From Bauldia sp. (lineage in GTDB: Bacteria > Pseudomonadota > Alphaproteobacteria > Rhizobiales > Kaistiaceae): a stretch of 64,000 nt of DNA. The position numbers were made by a program, and so were the translations under genes. Positions 1 through 8,244 of this stretch are shown piece after piece (the stretch's first letter is position 1; every line of letters begins with the position of its first letter). The notes beneath the pieces were generated by a model, which saw only the letters and a list, made by a program, of their open reading frames with translations, was not told the origin of the DNA and made no database searches. The stretch is taken from the NCBI RefSeq assembly GCF_020442045.1, contig NZ_JAGRLA010000025.1:41966-105965 (forward strand). Direction: 5' to 3'.

Positions 1-155
1 GCCTGTCCGGCTACCGGAACGACGGCGACTTCACCATCGGCCGGCATCTTCGCGACGTCCTCTCGTCGCCGATCATGATCAACAACGACCGCATCCTGAC
101 CAATGTCGGGCCTTCGGCGCTGATGGTCGCCATCCCCGAAACACTGCAGAGCTGA
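1..155 (+). CDS. Acyl-CoA dehydrogenase-like protein, C-terminal end (5' part outside window)
   Basis: The reading frame is open from the window edge to the TGA at 153-155 and gives about 50 residues. These contain RDVLSSPIMINNDRIL followed by a short tail, which resembles the last helix of acyl-CoA dehydrogenase-fold flavoproteins. It lies 23 bases before the amino acid:[carrier protein] ligase on the same strand, so the two are probably co-transcribed. In such loci the dehydrogenase is expected to oxidise a carrier-bound aminoacyl or acyl group; that role is inferred. Only the tail is visible, so FAD-binding and catalytic residues cannot be checked and the assignment rests on this short match plus context. 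Confidence 0.6.
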   Translation, partial: LSGYRNDGDFTIGRHLRDVLSSPIMINNDRILTNVGPSALMVAIPETLQS

Positions 156-178
156 ACGGCAAGCGGAGCCAAGAGACC

Positions 179-1105
179 ATGACCGTAGCGATCAGAACGC
201 CCGTCGCCGAGGCGCCGAGCAAGCCCGACGGCATCGCCGATGCGCTTTTTCATCCGACGGGCGTCGATGGCGTCTATGCCCGAACCCATCTCTATGAAGA
301 TGTCATCGAGCGGCTGACCTCGTGGATTTCGTCCAAGCGGGAGCCGGGGACCGAGGTCCTCCGCTTTCCGCCGGTGATGAGCCGCAAGGATCTCGAGCGG
401 CACGGCTACCTCAAGAGCTTTCCCAACCTTCTCGGCTGCGTCTGCGCGCTGCACGGAACCGAGTCGGAAATCCGGTCGGCGGCCGACAGCCACGAAAGCG
501 GGGGAGACTGGACCGCGTCCTTGTCGGCGGCCGACCTCGTGCTCAGCCCGGCTGCCTGCTACCCGGTCTATCCGATCGCCGCGAGCCGTGGACCGGTGGC
601 GCCCGGCGGGCTTGTCTTCGATGTCGCGTCCGACTGCTTCCGCCACGAGCCGTCGAAGGATCTCGACCGTTTCCAATCCTTCCGGATGCGCGAATATGTC
701 TGCATCGGTACCGGGGAGGAGGTCACCGCCTTCCGCGATCGCTGGCTCGACCAGGCCGCGTCGCTCGCCGGCGAGCTCGGGCTGACCTTTGACGTCAAGC
801 CGGCCAGCGACCCCTTCTTCGGCCGGACCGGCCAGGTCATGGCGGTCAGCCAGCTCCAGCAGGCGCTGAAGTTCGAGATGCTGATCCCGCTTCATTCGAC
901 CGAGAAGCCGACGGCCTGCATGAGCTTCAACTATCACCGCGAGCATTTCGGCGAGACCTGGGACATCATCGACCAGACCGGCGCGCCGGCGCATACCGCC
1001 TGCGTGGCCTTCGGCATGGACCGGCTTGCGGTCGCCCTGTTCTGGACCCACGGCCTCGATGTCGACAGGTGGCCGGCCGCCGTCCGCGACGTGCTGAAGT
1101 TCTGA
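179..1105 (+). CDS. Amino acid:[carrier protein] ligase (class II aaRS-like)
   Basis: 308 residues. It is a truncated homolog of the seryl-tRNA synthetase catalytic core that activates a small amino acid with ATP and transfers it to the phosphopantetheine arm of a carrier protein instead of tRNA. Class II motif 2 is seen at residues 153-172 (CFRHEPS ... FRMRE) and motif 3 near 279-287 (GMDRLAVAL). Cys127, Glu172 and Cys275 have the spacing of the Zn-binding Cys/Glu/Cys set of characterised glycine/alanine:carrier protein ligases. There is no tRNA-binding N-terminal arm, which is normal for this family. A carrier protein is encoded at 3311-3565 and a dehydrogenase directly upstream. The ATG at 179 follows a GGAGCC-like ribosome site. 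Which amino acid is used cannot be read from the sequence; glycine or alanine is likely from the family. Confidence 0.92.
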   Translation: MTVAIRTPVAEAPSKPDGIADALFHPTGVDGVYARTHLYEDVIERLTSWISSKREPGTEVLRFPPVMSRKDLERHGYLKSFPNLLGCVCALHGTESEIRSAADSHESGGDWTASLSAADLVLSPAACYPVYPIAASRGPVAPGGLVFDVASDCFRHEPSKDLDRFQSFRMREYVCIGTGEEVTAFRDRWLDQAASLAGELGLTFDVKPASDPFFGRTGQVMAVSQLQQALKFEMLIPLHSTEKPTACMSFNYHREHFGETWDIIDQTGAPAHTACVAFGMDRLAVALFWTHGLDVDRWPAAVRDVLKF

Positions 1106-1113
1106 AACGCCGA

Positions 1114-1137
1114 CGGCCCGCGGATCGACGCGGGCCG
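1114..1137 (+). terminator. Stem-loop after the ligase gene
   Basis: A perfect 9-bp stem (CGGCCCGCG / CGCGGGCCG) with a 6-base loop begins 9 bases after the stop codon of the ligase and lies between two convergent genes. No T-run follows, so it is only a terminator-like hairpin and may serve both strands. Confidence 0.5.
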
Positions 1138-1190
1138 CCGGATGTCGCGTGAAGAGACGATCAGGGCGGGCCCATGCGGCGCGCCTTTTT

Positions 1191-1925
1191 CTATGTGGTG
1201 CTGCCGGCGTCGATAGTGATCAGGGTGCCGGTGATGTTGCGGCCGGCGTCGCCGAGCAGGTATTCGACGCTCTGGGCGACGTCGTCGACCTCGGCCAGGC
1301 GGCGAAGCGCGCTGCGGCGGACCAGGCGGGTATGCTGCGTGTCGTCCATGCCGTGGGTCATGTCGGTTTCCATGAAGCCCGGGGCGATCGCATTGACGGT
1401 TACCCCGACCTTGCCGACCTCGCGGGCGAGCGAGCGGGTGAAGCCGACCAGGCTCGCCTTGGTGGCGCTGTAGACCGACAGGCCGCTATAGCCGTTGGAC
1501 GCGACGATCGAGGCGATGTTGACGATCCGGCCCTCGCCCTCGGCCATCATCGAGCGGACGAGATATTTGGTGAGGACGATCGGCGCCAGCGTGTTGAGGC
1601 GGATCAGGCTCTCGATCTGCGAATTGTGCATGTTCGCGAGCATTCCAGACGTTCCGATCCCGGCATTGTTGACGAGGCCGTAGACGCCGCCGAAGGATTT
1701 GCGGAGCTCCGCGGCAAAGGCGGGAATGGCGTCGGTCTCGGCGAGGTCGAAGGGCGCGAAATGCAAGGCGCCGGTTCCGGTCTTGCCGGCTTCCGCGATT
1801 GCCGCGGCAAGTCCGTCCGACTCACCACGGGCGACAGCGATGACGGAATAGCCGGCGCCGGCAAGACGTTTGGCGATACCGAGACCGAGTCCCCGGCTGC
1901 CGCCGGTGACGACGATGTTACGCAT
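1191..1925 (-). CDS. SDR-family 3-oxoacyl-[ACP] reductase-like oxidoreductase
   Basis: 244 residues, a classical short-chain dehydrogenase with the cofactor motif TGGSRGLG at 7-14, NNAG at 86-89 and the catalytic Ser139, Tyr152 and Lys156 (YSATK). Length and motifs match FabG-type NADPH-dependent reductases of carrier-bound 3-oxoacyl groups. The start overlaps the end of the upstream AMP-ligase gene by 8 bases, and that gene in turn overlaps the carrier protein gene, so the three form one tightly coupled minus-strand operon. The context suggests reduction of a carrier-protein-bound intermediate rather than bulk fatty acid synthesis. The substrate is not known. Confidence 0.88.
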   Translation of the reverse strand: MRNIVVTGGSRGLGLGIAKRLAGAGYSVIAVARGESDGLAAAIAEAGKTGTGALHFAPFDLAETDAIPAFAAELRKSFGGVYGLVNNAGIGTSGMLANMHNSQIESLIRLNTLAPIVLTKYLVRSMMAEGEGRIVNIASIVASNGYSGLSVYSATKASLVGFTRSLAREVGKVGVTVNAIAPGFMETDMTHGMDDTQHTRLVRRSALRRLAEVDDVAQSVEYLLGDAGRNITGTLITIDAGSTT

Positions 1926-3330
1926 TGTTCCGCGCCAGTTTGCCGGCGGCGGTCATATCGAGGGCCGGAACGAAACGGACCGTCGCCGGAACCTTGTGCT
2001 GGGGCAGGGCGCCACGGCAGAGATGGATGATCTCGTCCTTGAGGCCATCTGTTTCCTGGCCGCCGTTGCCGGGAACCGCCACGTCGTCGTTGAGGACGAC
2101 ATCGGCGACGACGATCGCACCCATGATCGGGCTCTTTCGCGCCCTGACCAGCGACATGCGGACGTCGTGATGGCGGTTGATGACGGCTTCGACTTCTTCC
2201 GGATGGACCTTCAATCCGCCGACATTGATGATGCCGCCGCGCCGGCCGACGAAGTAGTAGCGATCGTCACGGCGCTCGACCATGTCGCCGGTGTCGATGA
2301 AGCCGTCATCGTCCACCAGGCGTTCGGCATTTTGGCCGAGGTAGCGGCTGGCGGCTCGCGTCGAGCGGATCCTGAGGCAATCGTCCACGACCTTCATCTC
2401 GACGCCATTGCCCGAGTGGTCGAGCAGGCTCGCCGGGAATCCTTCCAGACCATCGTCGACGGCGAAGCCGACCCCCGCTTCGGTCGAGGCATAGGCGTGG
2501 CCGATCTCCGCCTTCGGGTAAGCGTCGCGCAGCGCGTTGAGCACGGCCTGATCGGCGATCTCGCCCGAGAGGCGGATATAGCGCGGGGCGATCTCGCTCG
2601 CGGTCGTGCACATCAGCGTCTTGCGCCAGTGCGACGGGGTTCCCGAAATATGGGTGACGCCGGCGGCCGCGAGCCGATGAAGATGATCAACGGTGCTCTC
2701 GCCGGCCTGCGACAGGACCAGGGAGCTGTTGCCGAGCATGGCGCGGAAGAAAATCTGCAGCCCGCCATAGCGGCGGATGTCGTAGAAGGTCGCCCAGACA
2801 GTCGACTGGTCGTCTGGCGGCGAAGCATCGATGGCGCCGGTCAGCCCGGCGAGGGTGTGGACGACCATCTTCGGCGCGCCGGTGGTGCCCGAGGTGAGCA
2901 GCACCCATTCCGTCGTCTGTTCCGGCGCCGCATCGCCTTCATACGCGGCGGGCGGCAGTCCACAGCGCGCGATCAGGCTGACGCCGAGCCCGCCGAATTC
3001 CACCGGATCGCGATCGGAGACGATCGTATCCACCTCGGCGTCGGCAATGACGGTCGGCAGGTGTTCCGGCCGGAGGTCGGGCGGCGAGAGAACGATGCGA
3101 CGGGCAAGGCCGTCGAGTTCGATCAGCGCCAGCGCCGCCGTCATCTGGTCGCTGGTGGCGACCAGTATCGACCGGCCGGCGAGACGGTCGCGATCGACCT
3201 TCAGGCTGGTACCGGCGACGACGTCGCCGAGCCGTACCTCGGCGTCGGGGGCGAGGATCTTCCGATCCGAGAGGTCGGCGCTGCGAAGGGCTCCGCCGAT
3301 GGTTCCGGGGCTAGCCAGCAACATCCTCAT
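1918..3330 (-). CDS. AMP-forming acyl/aryl ligase of the ANL superfamily
   Basis: 470 residues, short for an acyl-CoA synthetase and close to stand-alone adenylation proteins. The P-loop LLTSGTTGAPK is at about 144-154, the motif GHAYASTEAG around 280, YFVGRRGG before the hinge, and the C-terminal catalytic lysine in TAAGKLARN near the end. It should adenylate a carboxylic acid and pass it to CoA or, given the 20-base overlap with the carrier protein gene, to that carrier protein. It is the second carboxylate-activating enzyme in this locus beside the aaRS-like ligase, which suggests that two different building blocks are loaded. The substrate cannot be read from the sequence. Confidence 0.85.
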   Translation of the reverse strand: MRMLLASPGTIGGALRSADLSDRKILAPDAEVRLGDVVAGTSLKVDRDRLAGRSILVATSDQMTAALALIELDGLARRIVLSPPDLRPEHLPTVIADAEVDTIVSDRDPVEFGGLGVSLIARCGLPPAAYEGDAAPEQTTEWVLLTSGTTGAPKMVVHTLAGLTGAIDASPPDDQSTVWATFYDIRRYGGLQIFFRAMLGNSSLVLSQAGESTVDHLHRLAAAGVTHISGTPSHWRKTLMCTTASEIAPRYIRLSGEIADQAVLNALRDAYPKAEIGHAYASTEAGVGFAVDDGLEGFPASLLDHSGNGVEMKVVDDCLRIRSTRAASRYLGQNAERLVDDDGFIDTGDMVERRDDRYYFVGRRGGIINVGGLKVHPEEVEAVINRHHDVRMSLVRARKSPIMGAIVVADVVLNDDVAVPGNGGQETDGLKDEIIHLCRGALPQHKVPATVRFVPALDMTAAGKLARNNA

Positions 3331-3565
3331 ACAACCTGACGAACTCGCCGAGCGTTACCGGGAAATTCACGTCGTCGGAGGCGGTAAACGGATCGGTGCC
3401 GAGCTTATCCTCAAGATTCGCGACAAGAAGCGCGAAACACAACGAATCCAGTCCCGAATCTGTCAAGACAAGATTGTCGTTTAGCGGAGAAAGGACTTTT
3501 TCTTGTTGCCTCGCGATTGTCTCTATTTGAGAGACTATTTCATCTCGTGTCGACATGTTAACCAT
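3311..3565 (-). CDS. Acyl/aminoacyl carrier protein
   Basis: 84 residues, acidic and mostly helical. The phosphopantetheine attachment motif DSGLDSL has Ser41 as the modified residue. It is the likely acceptor of the amino acid activated by the aaRS-like ligase and possibly of the acyl group activated by the overlapping AMP-ligase. The frame has an in-frame alternative ATG three codons later (MSTRDE), 9 bases downstream; neither start has a strong ribosome site. It is the first gene of the minus-strand operon and reads away from the AT-rich divergent promoter region at 3566-3652. A dedicated carrier protein, not housekeeping AcpP, is indicated by the position and the atypical sequence. Confidence 0.88.
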   Translation of the reverse strand: MVNMSTRDEIVSQIETIARQQEKVLSPLNDNLVLTDSGLDSLCFALLVANLEDKLGTDPFTASDDVNFPVTLGEFVRLYEDVAG

Positions 3566-3623
3566 CTACTCGAATTAACTTTCGCTAAGTCTATATTAAA
3601 TTGCGAGAATCGGTACAAGTGTA

Positions 3624-3641
3624 TTCACCATTCATGGTGAA
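3624..3641. promoter_or_regulatory. Inverted repeat in the divergent promoter region
   Basis: TTCACCAT and ATGGTGAA form perfect 8-bp arms with a 2-base spacer, 11 bases before the ATG at 3653 and between the divergent carrier protein and acyltransferase genes. It could be an operator, or an mRNA hairpin near the ribosome site of the downstream gene. No regulator gene is adjacent. Confidence 0.45.
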
Positions 3642-3652
3642 CGGACGCGCCG

Positions 3653-4525
3653 ATGGCCCCAAGACCGAAGATCCGCTGCCGGCAGATAGCCGAATCCGAC
3701 CTCGATTCGGTCATCGACCTGCTGGTCCGGGGCTTTCCGAGGCGGGACCGGGCCTATTGGCAACGCGGCCTCGGGCGGCAGGCGGTGCGCCCGGTGCCGG
3801 AGGGTGTTCCGCGTTTCGGCTATATGCTCGACTGTGACGGCAGGGCGGTTGGCGTGCTGCTCGTGCTTGGCGACGCGGCCCATGTCGACGGGCGGCTCGA
3901 GGCCCGCTGCAACCTCTCGAGCTGGTATGTCGATCCGGAATACAGGAGCTACGCGCCGCTGCTCGTAGCGATCCCGCTGAAGCTGAAGGATGTGACCTTC
4001 GTCAACGTCTCTCCCGCGCCCCACACCTGGCCGATCGTCGAGGCCCAGGGCTTTTCGCCGATCTGCCAGGGGCAGTTCACCGCCTTTCCGTTCCTCGCCA
4101 AACCGGTGCGCGGCGTCCGGGTGCGGGCGGTGACGGCGGAGGATGTCGCGTCTTCCTTCCCGTCAGTACCCGATTTCGACCTGCTCCGGACCCATGCCGA
4201 CTATGGCTGCGTCAGCCTGGTCTGTTCGACGCCGGACGGCGACTATCCCTTCGTCTTCCGTCCGTTTCGCAGATGGCGCGACCGGCTGCCCTGCATGCGG
4301 CTGATCTATTGCCGCGAGGCGGGCGATTTCGTCCGCTTCGCCGGGCCGCTCGGCCGGCATCTGCTGCGGGGCGGCAGCCCCTGGGTCATTCTCGACTCGG
4401 ACGGCCCGGTCGAGGGGCTGGTCGGCTTCTACCAGGCGAGGAGCGGCCGCAAGTATTTCAAGGGGCCGCACAAGCCGCGCCTCGGTGACCTCGCCTATAC
4501 CGAATTCGCACTCTTCGGCCCCTGA
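3653..4525 (+). CDS. GNAT-like acyltransferase
   Basis: 290 residues. The N-terminal half starts CRQIAESDLDSVIDLL and continues with YMLDCDGRAVGVLLVLGD, the alternating helix-strand pattern of acyl-CoA N-acyltransferase folds. A second, weaker copy of that pattern begins near residue 160 (RVRAVTAEDVASSF), so the protein may be a double-GNAT or a FeeM-like N-acyl-amino-acid synthase type. No catalytic residue can be pointed to with certainty. It is divergent from the carrier protein operon and 18 bases before the ThDP enzyme, which implies co-transcription with the latter. A role in transferring the carrier-bound group to an amine is a reasonable guess, not a demonstrated function. Confidence 0.6.
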   Translation: MAPRPKIRCRQIAESDLDSVIDLLVRGFPRRDRAYWQRGLGRQAVRPVPEGVPRFGYMLDCDGRAVGVLLVLGDAAHVDGRLEARCNLSSWYVDPEYRSYAPLLVAIPLKLKDVTFVNVSPAPHTWPIVEAQGFSPICQGQFTAFPFLAKPVRGVRVRAVTAEDVASSFPSVPDFDLLRTHADYGCVSLVCSTPDGDYPFVFRPFRRWRDRLPCMRLIYCREAGDFVRFAGPLGRHLLRGGSPWVILDSDGPVEGLVGFYQARSGRKYFKGPHKPRLGDLAYTEFALFGP

Positions 4526-4543
4526 CCCGAAGGAGGACCAGTC

Positions 4544-6229
4544 ATGCATGCTCCGCTGAAGACCCGCACCGCCGCCGAGGTTCTCGTCGACCACCTGATC
4601 GCCAATGGCGTCGAGCATGTCTTCTGCGTGCCGGGCGAAAGCTATCTCGGCGTGCTCGACGCGCTCTACGATCGCGACATCACCGTCACCGTCTGCCGAC
4701 AGGAGGGCGGGGCGGCGATGATGGCCGACGCGGTGGGAAGGGCGACGGGGCGGCCCGGCGTCTGCTTCGTCACCCGCGGGCCGGGCGCTTCCAACGCGAT
4801 GGCAGGCATCCACATCGCCGACCAGGATTCGACGCCGATGATCATGTTCGTCGGCCAGGTCGAGCGGAATTTCCGCGAGCGCGAGGCATTCCAGGAGATG
4901 GATTACCGCGCTGTCTTCGGCAGCGTGACGAAATGGACGACCGAGATCGACGACGCGACGCGCGTGCCGGAACTGGTGTCGCGCGCCTTCCATACCGCGA
5001 CGAGCGGCCGGCCCGGGCCGGTCGTCATCGGGCTGCCGGCGGATATGCTGCGCGAGCGCGTCACCGTTGACACTGCGCCGTCCTTCGCGCCCGTCGAGGC
5101 GTCACCGGGGACAAGGGACATGGCGGGTTTCAGCGGGCTGCTCGATGCCGCCCAAAGGCCGGTCCTGATCCTCGGCGGCAGCCGCTGGAACGAGGAAGCC
5201 TGCGATCAGGTCCGCCAGTTCGCCGAGCGGTTCCACCTGCCGGTCGTGACCAGCTACCGGCGGCTGCCGCTCTTCGATCCGCTCCATCCCTGCTACGCCG
5301 GCGACCTCGGGATCGGCCCGAATCCGAAGCTCATCGCGCGGATCAGGGACGCGGACCTCGTCATTCTTCTCGGCGGCCGCCTGGGCGAAATCCCGTCGCA
5401 GGGCTATTCGCTGCTGGATGTGCCGACGGCGCGCAACAAGCTGGTCCACGTCTACCCGGCGGCGGAGGAACTCGGGCGGGTCTACCAGCCTGAGCTTGCC
5501 ATCCAGTCGGGTCCGATCCGTTTCGCCGAGGCGCTCGCGGCGCTGCCGGCGCCGGCCGGGATTGCCTGGGGCGAGGAAACCGACGCGGCGCATGCCGACT
5601 ATCTCGCGTGGACCGACGAGGTGACGGAACAGCCCGGCGGGGTCAACCTCGGCGCGGTGATGGTCTGGCTCAGGGAGAACCTGCCGACCGACACCATCCT
5701 CTGCAACGGCGCCGGCAATTACGCCGCCTGGATCCATCGTTTCTACCGGTTCCGCGGCTTCGCCACCCATATCGCGCCGACCTCGGCGTCGATGGGCTAT
5801 GGCATGCCGTCGGCGGTGGCGATGAAGCGGCTGTTTCCGGAACGGACGGTACTCTCGATCAACGGCGACGGCGATTTCCTGATGAACGGCCAGGAATTCG
5901 CGACCGCCGTGCAATACGGGCTGCCGATCGTCACGATCATCTGCGACAACGGCATGTACGGCACCATCCGCATGCACCAGGAGCGGGAATATCCGACCCG
6001 TGTCTCGGCGACCGAATTGCGCAATCCGGATTTCGCGGCCTATGCGCGCGCCTTTGGCGGCTTCGGGGTGACCGTCGAAGCGACTGACGATTTCCCGGCG
6101 GCCTATCGGGCGGCGGAAGCGTCGGGCCAGCCGGCGATCATCCACCTGAAGATCGATCCGCAGGCGATCACGCCCGGCACGACGCTTGACGCCATCCGCG
6201 ACCGGGCGCTGGCAAGCCGTCGGCGGTGA
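4544..6229 (+). CDS. Thiamine diphosphate-dependent enzyme, acetolactate synthase (IlvB)-like
   Basis: 561 residues with the three-domain layout of ThDP decarboxylases and synthases. The N-terminal pyrimidine-binding domain carries the conserved glutamate (Glu32 in VPGESYLG), a central domain follows, and the C-terminal diphosphate domain has the metal motif GDG at 441-443 ending in CDN at 467-469. It most likely decarboxylates a 2-oxo acid and may ligate it to a second carbonyl. No small regulatory subunit (ilvN) lies next to it, and it stands outside an ilv operon, so a catabolic or biosynthetic specialised role is more likely than valine synthesis. A strong AGGAGG site precedes the ATG. 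Confidence 0.82.
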   Translation: MHAPLKTRTAAEVLVDHLIANGVEHVFCVPGESYLGVLDALYDRDITVTVCRQEGGAAMMADAVGRATGRPGVCFVTRGPGASNAMAGIHIADQDSTPMIMFVGQVERNFREREAFQEMDYRAVFGSVTKWTTEIDDATRVPELVSRAFHTATSGRPGPVVIGLPADMLRERVTVDTAPSFAPVEASPGTRDMAGFSGLLDAAQRPVLILGGSRWNEEACDQVRQFAERFHLPVVTSYRRLPLFDPLHPCYAGDLGIGPNPKLIARIRDADLVILLGGRLGEIPSQGYSLLDVPTARNKLVHVYPAAEELGRVYQPELAIQSGPIRFAEALAALPAPAGIAWGEETDAAHADYLAWTDEVTEQPGGVNLGAVMVWLRENLPTDTILCNGAGNYAAWIHRFYRFRGFATHIAPTSASMGYGMPSAVAMKRLFPERTVLSINGDGDFLMNGQEFATAVQYGLPIVTIICDNGMYGTIRMHQEREYPTRVSATELRNPDFAAYARAFGGFGVTVEATDDFPAAYRAAEASGQPAIIHLKIDPQAITPGTTLDAIRDRALASRRR

Positions 6230-6260
6230 AAGACCGGCGGGGCGCCCGACCGGCGCCGCG

Positions 6261-7136
6261 TCAGCCGTGGGCGAATTCCCAGTAGAGCTTGCGCGCCCTG
6301 GCGAAGAAGGGGCCGGGCTGGAGCTCCCGGTCATCGATCCGGATGACCGGCATGGATTTCGAGAAATTGCCGGTCGAGAAGATCTCGTCGGCATCCTGGA
6401 AATCGGCATAGGTCAGCGTCTTCTCGACGACCGTTTCGCCGGCTTCGCGGAACAGGCTGATCATCCTCTGGCGGGTGATACCGTTGAGGAAGGTCCCGTT
6501 CGGGACCGGGGTGAAGACGACCCCGTCCTTGACCATGAAGACGTTGGCGTTGCCGAGCTCGGCGACATTGCCGAGCGCGTCGCGCATGATGCAGTTGGTG
6601 AAGCCCCGCGAATGGGCCTCGATCATCGCCCGCGAGTTGTTGGGATAGAGGCAGCTCGCCTTGGCCTTGAGCGGCGCGCTGTCCTCGGTCGGACGGCGGA
6701 AGGGGGAGAGCGTCACCGACATGCCCTTCGGCTCCGGCATCGGCGCCTCGTACATGGTCAGGCACCAGTTGGTCGTCTCGGGATCGAAGCGGACGCCGCC
6801 GCCCGGGCCGCCGGCTTCCGCCCAGTACATTGGCCGGATGTAGAGCGCCGCATCGCTGTCGAAATGGCGCATCCCTTCCGCGGCAAGCGCCATCCAGGTC
6901 TCCTGGTCGACGACCGGCTTCAGCGAGAGATGGGTAGCCGACCGGTTGACCCGTCTGAAATGCAGGTCGAGATCGGGAGAGACGCCCTCGAAGGCGCGCC
7001 CGCCGTCGAACACGACCGACCCGAGCCAGGTTCCGTGGGTGCGGACTCCCATGATCGGGACGTTGCCTTCATGCCAGTCATTGCCGAAGAACGTCCAGGT
7101 CTTCGACGGCGCGGCGGCTATCTTGTCGATCGTCAT
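6261..7136 (-). CDS. Class IV (branched-chain/D-amino-acid type) aminotransferase
   Basis: 291 residues, PLP fold type IV. The Schiff-base lysine is probably Lys159 in KAKAS, and the PLP-contacting glutamate is in NVAELGNANVF (Glu193). The N-terminal block with FDGGRAFEG and a conserved arginine is also typical. It transfers an amino group between 2-oxo acids and glutamate or a related donor. It is convergent with the ThDP enzyme, whose 2-oxo-acid chemistry would fit, and divergent from the alpha/beta hydrolase. It could make or remove the amino acid used by the carrier-protein locus, which is inference. It differs from housekeeping IlvE in lacking an ilv neighbourhood. Confidence 0.85.
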   Translation of the reverse strand: MTIDKIAAAPSKTWTFFGNDWHEGNVPIMGVRTHGTWLGSVVFDGGRAFEGVSPDLDLHFRRVNRSATHLSLKPVVDQETWMALAAEGMRHFDSDAALYIRPMYWAEAGGPGGGVRFDPETTNWCLTMYEAPMPEPKGMSVTLSPFRRPTEDSAPLKAKASCLYPNNSRAMIEAHSRGFTNCIMRDALGNVAELGNANVFMVKDGVVFTPVPNGTFLNGITRQRMISLFREAGETVVEKTLTYADFQDADEIFSTGNFSKSMPVIRIDDRELQPGPFFARARKLYWEFAHG

Positions 7137-7304
7137 GACACGTTCCTTTCATCGTCCCCAGCCGGGGCGCGGCTCCCGTCGCGTCCACGGCGCAAGCTCC
7201 ACGGCCGCGACCCATCCCGCGAGGCGACGCGCGCGAAAGATTCGCCTAACACTATGCCGGCTAGTATGAACCGGTCGCTTACGCAGCGCAGGTGTTCCCG
7301 CCCC

Positions 7305-8237
7305 GTGCCTCTCGATCCCCACGCCAGACGCCTTCTCGACATGCTCGCGCTCGCCGGGCCGGCCGATCCGGCGCGCATGCCGATCGAGGAACGCCGGGAA
7401 TCCTTCCGGAAGCTGATGGCGCTGTCGCGTGGCGGCGCCGAGATCGGCAGCATCGAGGACCGGTCGATCCCCGGTCCGGGAGGCGCGATCACGGTCCGGC
7501 TCTACCGGCCGGGCGGCGAGGGCGACGCGCCGTTGCCGGCGGTCGTCTTCTTCCACGGAGGCGGATTGGTCGCCGGCGATCTCGATACGCATGATGCGCT
7601 CTGCCGGGTGCTGTGCCGTGGCAGCGGAGCGATCGTCGCCGCGGTCGACTACCGGCTGGCGCCGGAACATCCCTTCCCGGCGGCGATCGCCGACAGCATC
7701 GCCGCGACTGCGTGGATCGCCGAAAATGCCGGCGCACTCGGCATCGATCCGGAACGGATCGCGGTCGCGGGCGATTCCGGCGGCGGTACGCTGGCGACCA
7801 TCGTCTGCCAGTCGGTGCGAGGTGAAAAGGGTCCGCGGATCGCGATGCAGCTCCTTCTTTGTCCGGTCCTCGATCTCGGGGCCGAGACCGTATCGCGCCA
7901 GGAATTCGCCAGTGGCTACCTTCTCGATCGCGCGATGATGGCGCGGGACCTCGCGCATTACGGGCCGGTCGATCCTCTCGATCCGCGGGTTTCGCCGCTG
8001 CGAGCGGCCGATCTCGCCGGGATGCCGCGAACGCTGATCCATTCGGCCGAGTTCGATCCGCTCCGCGACGAGGACGCAGCCTATGCCGAGCGGCTCAGGG
8101 CGGCCGGCGTCGCGGTCAGCCATACCTGCCACGCCGGGATGCCCCATCATTTCTACGGGCTGACCGGGATTATCCCCGCCGCCCGGCAAAGCCTCGATGC
8201 GATCTGCCGCGAGGCGCGGGCCGAGTTGTCGCGATAG
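7305..8237 (+). CDS. Alpha/beta hydrolase of the hormone-sensitive-lipase family
   Basis: About 310 residues. HGGG forms the oxyanion hole (FFHGGGLVAGDL), GDSGGG carries the nucleophilic serine, the acid is in EFDPLRDED, and the histidine is in MPHHFYGL. This is the bacterial HSL family (esterases of short acyl chains). The GTG at 7305 gives VPLDPHARRLLDML, which is how many family members begin. ATGs at 7254 and 7266 would add 17 or 13 residues with no good ribosome site. It is a probable cytosolic carboxylesterase, and the substrate is unknown. It is convergent with the acyl-CoA synthetase that follows. Confidence 0.82.
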   Translation: MPLDPHARRLLDMLALAGPADPARMPIEERRESFRKLMALSRGGAEIGSIEDRSIPGPGGAITVRLYRPGGEGDAPLPAVVFFHGGGLVAGDLDTHDALCRVLCRGSGAIVAAVDYRLAPEHPFPAAIADSIAATAWIAENAGALGIDPERIAVAGDSGGGTLATIVCQSVRGEKGPRIAMQLLLCPVLDLGAETVSRQEFASGYLLDRAMMARDLAHYGPVDPLDPRVSPLRAADLAGMPRTLIHSAEFDPLRDEDAAYAERLRAAGVAVSHTCHAGMPHHFYGLTGIIPAARQSLDAICREARAELSR

Positions 8238-8244
8238 CCGGAGT

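Noticed and set aside
6241..6257. GGCGCC hairpin between the ThDP enzyme and aminotransferase genes as terminator
   Set aside because: Only six pairs, no T-run, and such sequences are frequent by chance at this GC content.
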